Made by a program: the position numbers and the translations under genes
Assembly: GCF_000744835.1 (NCBI RefSeq)
Contig: NZ_JQMS01000001.1
Location: 1,798,001 to 1,862,000, forward strand
Reading direction: 5' to 3'
Length of the DNA: 64,000 bases
Origin: Flavobacterium sp. 83
GTDB taxonomy: Bacteria > Bacteroidota > Bacteroidia > Flavobacteriales > Flavobacteriaceae
Shown: one piece after another, positions 26,147 to 34,847 of the stretch
Position numbering within the stretch: the first letter of the stretch is position 1
Layout of the letters: every line of letters begins with the position of its first letter
Notes under the pieces: model-generated
Told to the model about the DNA's origin: nothing
The model's database searches: none
What the model saw: only the letters and a program-made list of their open reading frames with translations

Positions 26147-27043
26147 TTGAATCAACAGGTAACGATATCATTTCCAAATTCAATTTCTGTACATATCAAA
26201 CGAGAAGATTTGATTCATCCTTTTATTTCGGGAAATAAGTTCAGAAAGTTGAAGTATAATTTACTTCAGGCGAAAGAAGAAAATCAGGAAACAGTACTTA
26301 CTTTTGGGGGCGCTTTTTCAAATCATATTGCAGCAGTTGCTTTTGCGGGAAAAGACAAGGGATTCAAAACTATTGGGATTATTCGTGGAGAAGAATTAGA
26401 ATCTAAAATTTTAGAGAATCCAACGTTGTCATTCGCCCAAAGCTGCGGAATGCAATTAGAATTTGTTTCAAGGGAGGAATATCGGTTAAAAAGCGAGAGC
26501 ACATTTTTAGAAAATTTAAAAACAAAATTCGGCAATTTCTATCTTATTCCTGAAGGTGGGACAAATGAATTGGCCATTAAGGGCTGTGAGGAAATACTAA
26601 CTGAAGGCGATGCTAAATTTGATTTTATCTGTTGTTCAATAGGAACAGGCGGAACAATTTCAGGAATTATTAACAGCGTTTTGTCACATCAAAAAGTTTT
26701 AGGGTTTCCGGCTTTAAAAGGTGATTTTTTAAAAGATGAAATTCGTAATTTTGCCCAAAATGAGAATTGGGAATTAATTACGGACTATCATTTTGGAGGT
26801 TATGGAAAAGTAAATTCTATATTAATTGAGTTTATCAATCAGTTTTATGCTGAAACTCAAATTCCTTTGGATCCTATTTATACTGGAAAGATGGTTTATG
26901 GCGTTATAGATTTGATAAAGAACAACTATTTTCCGGTTCAATCAAAAATTTTACTAATTCATACTGGTGGAATTCAAGGAGTTCAGGGAATGAATATGAA
27001 ATTAAAAAACAAACAATTACCAACAATTAATATCAATGTTTAA
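26147..27043 (+). CDS. PLP-dependent ACC deaminase / D-cysteine desulfhydrase family enzyme
   Basis: 298 residues. Fold type II PLP enzyme: the Schiff-base lysine lies in FISGNKFRKLKYNL, phosphate-binding and substrate parts are TFGGAFSNHIAA and CSIGTGGTISGI, and the end has LLIHTGGIQGVQG. Members deaminate 1-aminocyclopropane-1-carboxylate or desulfhydrate D-cysteine; sequence by eye cannot separate them. The start is TTG at 26147. No in-frame ATG occurs until far inside the protein, and an in-frame stop (TGA at 26132) lies just upstream. It overlaps the next gene by 8 bp. Confidence 0.87.
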   Translation: MNQQVTISFPNSISVHIKREDLIHPFISGNKFRKLKYNLLQAKEENQETVLTFGGAFSNHIAAVAFAGKDKGFKTIGIIRGEELESKILENPTLSFAQSCGMQLEFVSREEYRLKSESTFLENLKTKFGNFYLIPEGGTNELAIKGCEEILTEGDAKFDFICCSIGTGGTISGIINSVLSHQKVLGFPALKGDFLKDEIRNFAQNENWELITDYHFGGYGKVNSILIEFINQFYAETQIPLDPIYTGKMVYGVIDLIKNNYFPVQSKILLIHTGGIQGVQGMNMKLKNKQLPTININV

Positions 27044-27929
27044 AAAAATTCTACTACTTTTTATACTATTATTTTTGGTTGGTTGTAAAGCCACAAAGCC
27101 AGTTATTGTAACAACAAAAAAAGTTCAGGTAAAACCAAAATTGCAAGTGGTTACTACTAAAAAAACTAATTCGGCCAAACCAATACTTTCTAAACCAGCA
27201 AAGCAAGAACAAAATAATCAAGAGACGGAAGTCATCGTTTCTACTTCAAAAACGGTGGTCACTAATGAAGTGATTAAAGCTTATGTTTCACAATTTAAAG
27301 ATATTGCGATGGGAAATATGAGGAATTATGGTATTCCTGCCAGTATTATTTTAGCACAGGGGATTTTAGAATCCGGTGCTGGAGTTGGGGATTTAGCGAT
27401 AAGTGCCAATAATCATTTTGGTATAAAATGTCATGAAGGCTGGACTGGAGAAAGTGTGAGACATGATGATGATTCTGATCAGGAATGCTTCAGGAAATAC
27501 AATAATCCATCGGAGTCCTTTAAAGATCATGCTGTATTTCTAACCGGTAGAAGTAGGTATTCTAAATTATTCGAATTACAAAAAGGGGATTATAAAGCTT
27601 GGGCCAGGGGATTAAGAACGGCAGGTTATGCTACAGATCCAAGATATCCTGATAAATTGATTTCCTATATTGAACGCTATAATTTGCATCAATATGATAA
27701 TCAGGTTTTAGATGTGAATTATGTCTCGAATGAAAAACAACTGGTAGAAGAATTGACATTAGAAATTAAAAAAAATAAAAGTCAAGATCTAGCTTTATAT
27801 GAAGTTCAAAAAGGGGATACTTTTTATTCTATTTCGAAAAAATTCAACTTAATGGTAGATGAATTAAAACGGATAAATAATCTTTCGAATAACATACTTT
27901 CCATTGGACAAAAACTGTTAGTGAAATAA
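27036..27929 (+). CDS. Glucosaminidase (GH73) lipoprotein with LysM domain
   Basis: 297 residues. Lipobox LFLVGC (Cys17). A Lys/Thr/Pro-rich linker leads to the GH73 domain (about 85-225) with the catalytic-Glu region ILAQGILESGAGVGDLA and NNHFGIKCHEGWTGE, then SFKDHAVFL and GLRTAGYATDPRYP. One C-terminal LysM (about 253-297, YEVQKGDTFYSISKKFNL, IGQKLLVK) binds glycan. It likely cuts the glycan strands of peptidoglycan in the periplasm. Its start overlaps the PLP enzyme gene by 8 bp, and hemL follows 32 bp later. Confidence 0.93.
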   Translation: MFKKILLLFILLFLVGCKATKPVIVTTKKVQVKPKLQVVTTKKTNSAKPILSKPAKQEQNNQETEVIVSTSKTVVTNEVIKAYVSQFKDIAMGNMRNYGIPASIILAQGILESGAGVGDLAISANNHFGIKCHEGWTGESVRHDDDSDQECFRKYNNPSESFKDHAVFLTGRSRYSKLFELQKGDYKAWARGLRTAGYATDPRYPDKLISYIERYNLHQYDNQVLDVNYVSNEKQLVEELTLEIKKNKSQDLALYEVQKGDTFYSISKKFNLMVDELKRINNLSNNILSIGQKLLVK

Positions 27930-27961
27930 TTAAAAAAATAATCATAACTCAAAATTTATAA

Positions 27962-29248
27962 ATGTTATATACAAGAAGTAGTCAGCTTTTTGCTGAAGCA
28001 GAAAAAGTAATTCCAGGAGGAGTAAATTCACCAGTAAGAGCATTTAAAGCAGTAGGAGGAACTCCAATTTTTGTTAAAAGTGCCAAAGGTGCTTACATGT
28101 ATGACGAAGATGGAAACCGTTTGATAGATTACATTAATTCATGGGGACCAATGATTTTAGGACATGCTTTTGAACCGGTTGTACAAGCCGTGATTGAGAA
28201 AGCTAAATTAGGAACTTCTTTTGGAATGCCTACGGAATTAGAAACTCAAATTGCGGCTTTGGCCGTTTCCATGGTTCCTAATATTGATAAAATAAGATTT
28301 GTAAATTCAGGTACAGAGGCTTGTATGAGTGCTGTGAGACTCGCTCGTGGATTTACTAAAAGAGATAAAATAATCAAATTTGCAGGTTGTTATCACGGTC
28401 ATTCAGATTCATTTTTGATTCAGGCTGGAAGTGGAGCGATTACTTTTGGAACACCAAACAGTCCTGGTGTAACTGCTGGAACTGCCAAAGATACTTTGTT
28501 GGCAAGATATAATGATTTAGAGAATGTAGCAGCTTTAATTGAAGCCAATGAAAATCAAATTGCTGCTATTATCGTAGAGCCAGTTGCAGGAAATATGGGC
28601 TGTATTCCACCAAACAAAGGTTTTCTGGAAGGCTTGTGCCAATTGTGTACGGACAATGGAATTCTGTTGATTTTTGATGAAGTTATGACGGGATTCAGAC
28701 TTGCTGCAGGTGGAGTTCAGGAATTATTCAATATCAATGCTGATATTGTTTGTTTCGGGAAAGTAATAGGAGGAGGTTTACCAGTTGGTGCTTTTGCTGC
28801 CCGTGCCGAAATTATGAATTATCTGGCTCCATTAGGACCTGTTTATCAAGCTGGAACTTTATCTGGAAACCCATTGGCAATGGCAGCAGGATTAGCGATG
28901 TTACAATCATTAGATAGTGATCGTGCTATTTTTAAAAGATTAGAAGAAAAAACTGCCTATTTAGCTGAAGGAATGGAAAAAGTTTTGAAAGCAAATAATG
29001 TTGTTTTTACCATAAACAGAATTGGTTCGATGGTTTCTGTACATTTTGATGCTGCTCCGGTAGTCGATTTTCAATCTGCTGCAAAAGGAGATAATGAAAC
29101 CTTCAAAAAATTCTTTCATGGATTATTACAGGAAGGAATTTATATTGCTCCATCCGCTTACGAAACCTGGTTTATTACTGATGCATTAACGTATGATGAT
29201 TTAGATTTTACAATTCAAGCTGTAGATAAAGTTTCTAAAACTTTTTAA
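27962..29248 (+). CDS. hemL: Glutamate-1-semialdehyde 2,1-aminomutase
   Basis: 428 residues, full length for the family. It makes 5-aminolevulinate from glutamate-1-semialdehyde in C5 haem synthesis. The fold type I aminotransferase features are clear: [18 protein letters not shown] at the start, [26 protein letters not shown], the DEVMTGFR aspartate that contacts the PLP nitrogen, and the PLP lysine K267 in [10 protein letters not shown]. It closes the PLP-enzyme/glucosaminidase operon and ends at a strong terminator. Confidence 0.97.
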   Translation: MLYTRSSQLFAEAEKVIPGGVNSPVRAFKAVGGTPIFVKSAKGAYMYDEDGNRLIDYINSWGPMILGHAFEPVVQAVIEKAKLGTSFGMPTELETQIAALAVSMVPNIDKIRFVNSGTEACMSAVRLARGFTKRDKIIKFAGCYHGHSDSFLIQAGSGAITFGTPNSPGVTAGTAKDTLLARYNDLENVAALIEANENQIAAIIVEPVAGNMGCIPPNKGFLEGLCQLCTDNGILLIFDEVMTGFRLAAGGVQELFNINADIVCFGKVIGGGLPVGAFAARAEIMNYLAPLGPVYQAGTLSGNPLAMAAGLAMLQSLDSDRAIFKRLEEKTAYLAEGMEKVLKANNVVFTINRIGSMVSVHFDAAPVVDFQSAAKGDNETFKKFFHGLLQEGIYIAPSAYETWFITDALTYDDLDFTIQAVDKVSKTF

Positions 29249-29250
29249 TA

Positions 29251-29288
29251 CAAAAAAAACTTCCGGTTAAAGCCGGAAGTTTTTTTTT
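29251..29288. terminator. Two-way terminator between hemL and the DUF4369 gene
   Basis: ACTTCCGG and CCGGAAGT form a perfect 8-bp stem around TTAAAG. An A run precedes and a T run follows, so it serves both converging genes. Confidence 0.9.
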
Positions 29289-29306
29289 GTGTTAATCAGA
29301 ACCAAT

Positions 29307-30017
29307 TTACTTTTGCTTTTTGATATCGGCAACATATTTAGTCAATTTTTTTCCATAAAGTGATTGTGCCACTTTTGGAGACATTGATTTTTGAATTGTA
29401 TCTAAATATTTAATATTAATATCATAGATCTCTGATAAGGCAATATAAGGCGCTACATCGTAATTTCTGTTGTTTATTGCAAAGTTGGTAGCAAATAAAT
29501 ACTTTCGTTTTATATTTGAGTCTTGTTTTGCACTTAAACTGTCAATCGCTTTCGTGTTATTATTTTTAATAGCATTGAATTTTTTCTCAATTAAAGTAAG
29601 ATTTTCATCTGTGAAACGAGAATTTATCTTTTTATACTCTTGATACAAATCGTTATTTTTTGATCCTATAATTTTGGCACCAGAAAGATAGGAGTCTAAA
29701 CTAGTTTCAATAGTTATATTTCCTGGTTCAGCAAAGAATGTTAGGTTGTTATCTCTTGAATTGGTCACGCCTCTATCCAAAAATAAATAAAGCATTTCTG
29801 GAGATTTTAAATCTAAATTACTTTCAAAAGTAGAATTTCCATCTATTTTAATAGTGTCAATGGCAACAAGAGATGTATCTACAACTCTTTGGATGTATAA
29901 AGTCCCTTTTTTTAATCCTTTAATATTTCCGGTAATATGTAGGTTTGTTTTTGATTCCTTTTCACTACAAGAGGTTATGAGTAAAAGGGTCGCGAATGCA
30001 ATAATTGATTTTTTCAT
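29307..30017 (-). CDS. DUF4369 domain-containing lipoprotein
   Basis: 236 residues. Lipobox LLITSC (Cys17). The DUF4369 domain covers about 25-130 (LHITGNIKGLKKGTLYIQRV, IKIDGNSTFESNLDL, FFAEPGNITIETSL). The rest is helical (YQEYKKINSRF, LSAKQDSNIKRKYL). In longer relatives this domain is followed by a thioredoxin fold; here the protein stops before it, so no CxxC is present. Probably a periplasmic protein of unknown function. Confidence 0.87.
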   Translation of the reverse strand: MKKSIIAFATLLLITSCSEKESKTNLHITGNIKGLKKGTLYIQRVVDTSLVAIDTIKIDGNSTFESNLDLKSPEMLYLFLDRGVTNSRDNNLTFFAEPGNITIETSLDSYLSGAKIIGSKNNDLYQEYKKINSRFTDENLTLIEKKFNAIKNNNTKAIDSLSAKQDSNIKRKYLFATNFAINNRNYDVAPYIALSEIYDINIKYLDTIQKSMSPKVAQSLYGKKLTKYVADIKKQK

Positions 30018-30166
30018 GGGAAGTTCTTATTTTTTTTGAAACATGTTGTCGCCATTTTGTATTATGATTTGTTTTTGAATCATGGCGATTTCATTTGTGT
30101 TTATATTTTGGCGCAAAATAAAGAAAATTGTTGGAATGATTTGGTAACGTATTCAAATTTTACTAA

Positions 30167-30202
30167 AAAAATCCCAATCTATTTCTAAATTGGGATTTTC
30201 TG
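30167..30202 (-). terminator. Terminator of the M61 peptidase gene
   Basis: AAAATCCCAAT and ATTGGGATTTT pair around a loop of about 13 nt, with A and T runs outside. It lies just past the M61 stop. Confidence 0.8.
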
Positions 30203-30216
30203 AATTATTTTTTGAT

Positions 30217-32088
30217 TTATGCTTTTAGCCAGGCTTCTTTAAGTTTGTTTTTTGAAGAATCAGTAGCTTTTAATCCGTCTTTTTCTTCGTAAGGTAATTT
30301 TACTTTTCCTTTAATAATTTGGGTTGCGCCGTTGCGTTTTATTTTTAGGCTAATAGGATCGTTTTCTTTCCAATTTTGGCTATCGCTAATCATTTCGTAG
30401 ATATTGTCCAGCGAATAGGATTTGTCATTTATAGCCATTATAATGTCTCCACCTTTAAGGCCTAAGCTGCTATAAAAATCAATTAAGGTTATTTTTGGGT
30501 CAACGATAATTTCTTTCGTTTTTTGATCAACAGTGATGTATGGTGTTTTATCTTTTAAGAATACATTACCGGGAATCTTTTCAGTTGTATAGGTAACTCC
30601 TACTTTAGCTAAGTAAGTGGCATAGGGAATTGGGGTTGTTCCAGATACATATGTAGTTAAAAAAGTTCCTACTTCAGGATAGGTCAAGGCTGTAATTTTT
30701 GCAAAAAGCTCATTGTCATTAAATGGTTTTACAGGACCGTATTCATTTGACAGCTGTTGCATCAAATTAAGAATTCCTTTTTCTCCGTTGCTTTTTTCCC
30801 GAATTATAATATCTAAACACATTCCTATAAGTGCTCCTTTTTCATACACATTTAAGTATTGGTCTTTGTAAGGTTCTGTCAATACGTTGGCGCTCATGAC
30901 GGTAAATGGCATTGTGTCATTCAGTGTGTTGGCACGGGCAATTTTTTCAGCCATACGGGTATAAAATTCTTCTTCGGGTATTAGTCCTTGATTTATTTGA
31001 AAAAGATTGGCGAAATATTCTGTTACTCCTTCATACATCCATAAATGTTCGGACATTTTTGGGGCGTTATAATCAAAGTACTGAATCTCTTTAGAATGAA
31101 TAGACAAAGGAGTTACAATGTGGAAAAATTCATGTGAAACGACATCTTTCATTGATTTTACTAATTCATCCTTTGGCATCATTTCAGGTAAAACTACCGT
31201 TGTTGCAGTAGGATGTTCCAAAGCGCCAAATCCTTTTGCATCATCATCCTTCATGGTTGACAGGTACAACAAAACGCTGTATTTTTTAGTAGAATTTATT
31301 GTACCCAAAAAGTTTTTTTGAGCCGTCATCATCGTTTTCATTTCCGGAGTAATACTTTCAGCTGTATATTTTCCGGTTGGAGAATATACGCCAATCAGTA
31401 TTTCCATTCCGTCAACTGTAAAAGTGGTATAATCTGGCTTGGCATACATTATTGGATTTTCTACCAACTCAGCATATCGAGACGTAATAAATTTATCATT
31501 AGTGGTACTGGCGTCCAAATCATTCATAGAGGTAGCTCCCCAAAGTGCGGCCGGATGTGAAATTGTTACTTTATACGGTATTGACATGTAATTTGTAAAA
31601 TAACCTACAAAACAATGCGTGTTTAACATTATGTTTTTCCCAGCATCAATATTGGAACCAGCAGGTGAAAAAATTTCATCACCGCCAAACTTTTTACCCG
31701 TTTCGGTATCAAATGAATCATTTACCAAATAAGTGATCTTGTCTAAAGTTTTTGCATTAGCAATGGACCAAGAATTAACATCAGTTTTTTTAACTGTCAG
31801 TAGATTTCCTTTAGTATCGTATGCTTTTAAATCATCAATGTATCTGCCATAGTTGTCTTCAGAATATGTTCCCGGAACTGTTTTTGGAATATGATAGGTA
31901 ATTTCGTCCGTAGAAATTGATGGTGCGTTTACGGTTACCATCACCTTGTCATTTTTTATATCATTTAAATTGATTGCAACCTGAACTTCTTGTTTTGAAG
32001 TAGTAGCGACAGCAGTACTTGCCGTTTTGCAGCTCCACAGAACAGAGGCAAAAGCAAGGGAAAAAAGTATTCGTTTCATTTTACTCAT
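30217..32088 (-). CDS. M61 family metallopeptidase lipoprotein with PDZ domain
   Basis: 623 residues; translation may instead start at the Met 3 codons in (32079). Lipobox ASVLWSC. The catalytic site shows H319, E320 and H323 in VVSHEFFHIVTP, with the third ligand in WMYEGVTEYFANL. The N-terminal beta domain (about 35-240) is the usual M61 front part. The C-terminal PDZ-like part (about 520-610) has LGLKGGDIIMAINDKSYSLD. M61 enzymes are glycyl or acidic aminopeptidases acting outside the cytoplasm. It is not in an operon; the alpha/beta hydrolase upstream is 44 bp away and may be co-transcribed. Confidence 0.92.
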   Translation of the reverse strand: MSKMKRILFSLAFASVLWSCKTASTAVATTSKQEVQVAINLNDIKNDKVMVTVNAPSISTDEITYHIPKTVPGTYSEDNYGRYIDDLKAYDTKGNLLTVKKTDVNSWSIANAKTLDKITYLVNDSFDTETGKKFGGDEIFSPAGSNIDAGKNIMLNTHCFVGYFTNYMSIPYKVTISHPAALWGATSMNDLDASTTNDKFITSRYAELVENPIMYAKPDYTTFTVDGMEILIGVYSPTGKYTAESITPEMKTMMTAQKNFLGTINSTKKYSVLLYLSTMKDDDAKGFGALEHPTATTVVLPEMMPKDELVKSMKDVVSHEFFHIVTPLSIHSKEIQYFDYNAPKMSEHLWMYEGVTEYFANLFQINQGLIPEEEFYTRMAEKIARANTLNDTMPFTVMSANVLTEPYKDQYLNVYEKGALIGMCLDIIIREKSNGEKGILNLMQQLSNEYGPVKPFNDNELFAKITALTYPEVGTFLTTYVSGTTPIPYATYLAKVGVTYTTEKIPGNVFLKDKTPYITVDQKTKEIIVDPKITLIDFYSSLGLKGGDIIMAINDKSYSLDNIYEMISDSQNWKENDPISLKIKRNGATQIIKGKVKLPYEEKDGLKATDSSKNKLKEAWLKA

Positions 32089-32132
32089 TTTATTTTTGTT
32101 ATAAGTCCTTTAAACCTTGCAATTGTTACAGT

Positions 32133-33080
32133 TTATAATGATTTAATAAAAGCAGTAATCGTATTGGTTAATTTTGTTGCTATCGGTAAATCAGGATTAG
32201 TATAGGATTTCATGTTTTCGGTTTCATCCCCCGTAATTTCTTTAAAAATATGATTCATATTATCAATAATAAAAAGTTCAGCATCAGGTTTTGCTTTTTT
32301 TAATAGCTCCGCATCTGCAACACTAACTTGTAGGTCTTTAGTTCCATTTATCAGTAATACGGGAATTTTAAGTTTTTTGATTTCGGCTTGCGGATTGTAT
32401 TTTATCCATGATATCATATAAGGTTGAACGCTTGCTCTAAATAGAGAGGCTAGCATTTGATTTTTTAGTTCAAAAGTCTTTCCGCTTTTAAGAATTTCAA
32501 GATCTTTTTGTACTTCTTCTTTTAGAAAAGGAGCTTGTTGCTCAATTTGCTCTACTAAAACAGCATCAATTGTTCTTCCGGCTCCCGCCAATGAAATAAA
32601 AGCATCGGCATTGTTGTTTGCGGCCAGCATTCCTATTAATGATCCTTCGCTGTGTCCTGCAATTATTATTTTGTTGTATTTTTTTTGATTTTTGAAATAA
32701 GCAAAAACATCTTTAGCATCATTGGCAAAATCATCAAATGAAAGCGTTGCCTCGTTTACGGTTCCAGCCATCATTTGAGCGATAATTCTTTTGTCATAAC
32801 TAAAAACGGCAATACCACTTTTTGCTAATTCTTCTGATAAGTATTTCGAAGAGTTGTTGATTAAATTTTTTTGATTTCCATCTCTATCAGTAGGTCCGGA
32901 GCCTGCAATTAGAATAACCAGATTTGTCTTTTTGTTTTGTTTTAAAGGAGAATACAACGTGCCATTTAGCAATGAATTGATGGAAATTTCTTCTTTGTCA
33001 AATGTTTGTAGTGTCGTTTTTGTTTGGGAATGAGCTAGTACTGAAAATAATGTTAGGACTAAGAGTAGTGATTTTTTCAT
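32133..33080 (-). CDS. Secreted alpha/beta hydrolase
   Basis: 315 residues with a signal peptide ending SVLAHSQ. The hydrolase fold shows VILIAGSGPTDRDGNQ (oxyanion part), the nucleophile elbow AGHSEGSLIGM with Ser, an acid in LLINGTKDLQVS and the histidine in IDNMNHIFKEI. Family members include acyl-aminoacyl or ester hydrolases; the substrate is unknown. The start overlaps the upstream PH-like gene by 4 bp, so it is translationally coupled to the DUF2089 operon. Confidence 0.88.
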   Translation of the reverse strand: MKKSLLLVLTLFSVLAHSQTKTTLQTFDKEEISINSLLNGTLYSPLKQNKKTNLVILIAGSGPTDRDGNQKNLINNSSKYLSEELAKSGIAVFSYDKRIIAQMMAGTVNEATLSFDDFANDAKDVFAYFKNQKKYNKIIIAGHSEGSLIGMLAANNNADAFISLAGAGRTIDAVLVEQIEQQAPFLKEEVQKDLEILKSGKTFELKNQMLASLFRASVQPYMISWIKYNPQAEIKKLKIPVLLINGTKDLQVSVADAELLKKAKPDAELFIIDNMNHIFKEITGDETENMKSYTNPDLPIATKLTNTITAFIKSL

Positions 33081-33424
33081 CTTTGTTTAGTGTTTAATAC
33101 CTGTATTACAGCTTCTGGATTCTCGACTTCAATAATCAGTTTTTTATAATAATTGTCTTTTAGTTCTACAACTAGTGCCTTTTTTGTATTGATTACATCC
33201 CAAAAATTCCTGCCTTTTTTATAGAAGGTTCCTGCGGCAATTAAACCGGGAATTTCTGTGCCGGGCATTCTGAAGCCTTTCCAAAAGGTAAATTCATTTT
33301 CATTTTGATATGCTCTTATGATGTTTTCTTTTGAAACGATAATTTTGCTTTTTAATGCCCATATTTTATGGAAACCTTTTATTTCAAAAATAAATTCATT
33401 TCCATTTTCTGTTACTGCAACCAT
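33077..33424 (-). CDS. Small PH-like (bPH) domain protein
   Basis: 115 residues, all-beta with a C-terminal helix: NEFIFEIKGFHKIWALKSKI, IRAYQNENEFTFWKGFRMPG, FYKKGRNFWDVINTKKALVV and PEAVIQVLN. The pattern resembles bacterial PH-like proteins that read out a G-R-x-F-W-D motif. Function unknown. It lies between the Yip1-like gene (10-bp gap) and the hydrolase gene (4-bp overlap). Confidence 0.75.
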   Translation of the reverse strand: MVAVTENGNEFIFEIKGFHKIWALKSKIIVSKENIIRAYQNENEFTFWKGFRMPGTEIPGLIAAGTFYKKGRNFWDVINTKKALVVELKDNYYKKLIIEVENPEAVIQVLNTKQR

Positions 33425-33434
33425 AGCTTTAAAT

Positions 33435-34016
33435 TTATAAAAAATTAATAATTACTATTTTAGAAATAATTTCTGCAACCACAATAGCAGCAATAAATAA
33501 TGCTGTATGCTTGGTTTCTTTCGCATTTACAGCTGTTTTGAATCCGTTATAAAGTAATAGGAAGAACCAAATTAGCGATGCGATGATTGCAAATGACATC
33601 ATTAGGAGATAAAAAACATCTGTGCTTGAAAAGAAGTTTGTTTTGTTAGATTTTACCAGATTTAGAATTCCTTGTGAAGTGGTATATGCTTTACTATTTG
33701 CATTGAAGAAAGTAATACAGTAGTATGGAATCCGAGCAATCATACTTGTTGAAAAAATGTCAATAATTCTCGTTTTTGGATTAATGATTTTGCCTACAAT
33801 GAATAATAAAACGGTTGTACATAGAATCGTAATGCCAATTTCAAAAAAAGGTTGGTAAAGAGGTACTTTTTCTACAAAATGTAAATCAATAACGCCGTCA
33901 AAACGAGTATTAAAAACAAATCCTAAATAACCGCCAATTATGGTAAATGCCAATCCTAAACTAAGTAAAACCCTTTCCGAATATTTTTCGAAAGGATTGA
34001 ATAACATTGTTTTCAT
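33435..34016 (-). CDS. Yip1-like integral membrane protein
   Basis: 193 residues with about five membrane helices (near 16-36, 57-78, 90-105, 137-160 and 170-192). It opens MKTMLFNPFEKYSERVLLSL, a typical start for Yip1 family proteins, which have unknown transport or membrane-organising roles in bacteria. It overlaps the DUF2089 gene by 4 bp and precedes the PH-like gene. Confidence 0.7.
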   Translation of the reverse strand: MKTMLFNPFEKYSERVLLSLGLAFTIIGGYLGFVFNTRFDGVIDLHFVEKVPLYQPFFEIGITILCTTVLLFIVGKIINPKTRIIDIFSTSMIARIPYYCITFFNANSKAYTTSQGILNLVKSNKTNFFSSTDVFYLLMMSFAIIASLIWFFLLLYNGFKTAVNAKETKHTALFIAAIVVAEIISKIVIINFL

Positions 34017-34291
34017 ATTCTTTGTTTTAGGAGATTTATTTTCTGAATAATATCGTCTAATTTATTTCTTACGGTGGGATAGCTATTTCCCATTTGAGAA
34101 GCCATTTCTTTCAAACTTCCGCTTGTCATAAAAAATTGAAGAATAAAGTTTTGTTCTTCCTCAGAAATTTGAAGAAGCAGCGGTAAGGAATAATTGCCGG
34201 AAACTATTGTTGCGCAATTGCCGCATGAAAGCTGTGTGACCGAAAGTGCATTTTCGCAACTCGGACATTGTATTGGAAGTTTTGGTTGCAT
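34013..34291 (-). CDS. DUF2089 family zinc-ribbon/HTH regulator
   Basis: 92 residues. A zinc ribbon is formed by CPSC and CGNC (IQCPSCENALSVTQLSCGNC). A helix-turn-helix follows: EEEQNFILQFFMTSGSLKEM, then ASQMGNSYPTVRNKLDDIIQ. This is the DUF2089 layout and suggests a DNA-binding regulator. It heads the operon DUF2089, Yip1-like, PH-like, alpha/beta hydrolase, with 4-bp overlaps at two junctions. A 34-bp perfect palindrome adjoins its -7 box, so autoregulation is likely. Confidence 0.87.
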   Translation of the reverse strand: MQPKLPIQCPSCENALSVTQLSCGNCATIVSGNYSLPLLLQISEEEQNFILQFFMTSGSLKEMASQMGNSYPTVRNKLDDIIQKINLLKQRI

Positions 34292-34308
34292 ACTATTGAT
34301 TTAGTATA

Positions 34309-34316
34309 CAAATGTA
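34309..34316 (-). promoter_or_regulatory. -7 box of the DUF2089 operon
   Basis: The minus strand reads TACATTTG, an exact TAnnTTTG match. Predicted start near 34303, with a leader of about 12 nt. Confidence 0.55.
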
Positions 34317-34348
34317 AATAATATTAATTAAATAATTAATATTATTTA
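34315..34348. promoter_or_regulatory. 34-bp palindrome covering the -33 region of the DUF2089 promoter
   Basis: TAAATAATATTAATTA, a 2-nt AA centre, and TAATTAATATTATTTA form a perfect 16-bp dyad. It abuts and slightly overlaps the -7 box and covers the -33 position, as an operator for a dimeric repressor would. Confidence 0.55.
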
Positions 34349-34420
34349 TTTATAAATAAACATTGTTTAAATTTAAATTAAAAAAAGCCTGAAATAGAAA
34401 ATAAAATTTGTTTAAAACAA

Positions 34421-34449
34421 AAAAACTCCTGCGTTACAGGAGCTTTTTT
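34421..34449 (-). terminator. Terminator of the DUF2805 gene
   Basis: CTCCTG pairs with CAGGAG around CGTTA, with A and T runs on the outside. It lies directly next to the stop codon at 34449. Confidence 0.8.
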
Positions 34450-34730
34450 TAGTCAAGTTTATTTTTTATGTAATATTTACCATCCAAATCTTCATCAAAA
34501 TCATCTATTTTAACTGGTTTTGGTTTTGGTTTATTTGCAGTAGCTTTCTTTTTCCACATTTCAAATTTTTCTGCGGGCATCTTCTTTTTCATGATCTCAA
34601 GAACCTCTTTTTCAGCCAAACCAAATTCTTTTTTTATGATTTCAAAAGGATTTTTTTCCTCTAAGGCTAATGTAACAAGTTTTTCTGTTTGTTCCCAGTT
34701 CAATTCTTTGCGGTTACTCTTTTTCATCAC
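34449..34730 (-). CDS. DUF2805 (TIGR03643) family protein
   Basis: 93 residues. The conserved core is LNWEQTEKLVTLALEEKNPF, EIIKKEFGLAEKEVLEIMKK and FEMWKKK, a predicted HTH-like helical fold. A Lys/Pro-rich linker and an acidic end (DDFDEDLDGKYYIKNKLD) follow. The function is unknown. Single gene. Confidence 0.87.
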   Translation of the reverse strand: MMKKSNRKELNWEQTEKLVTLALEEKNPFEIIKKEFGLAEKEVLEIMKKKMPAEKFEMWKKKATANKPKPKPVKIDDFDEDLDGKYYIKNKLD

Positions 34731-34847
34731 GTGAAAATTAATTCAAATAGGTTGTTAATGATTAATAAATTTTATTTCTAATTATATTCCAATATTAAGA
34801 AAAAAAATAATTACTTCATATCAAAAGAAGTTTTTTTTTATTGTTTT

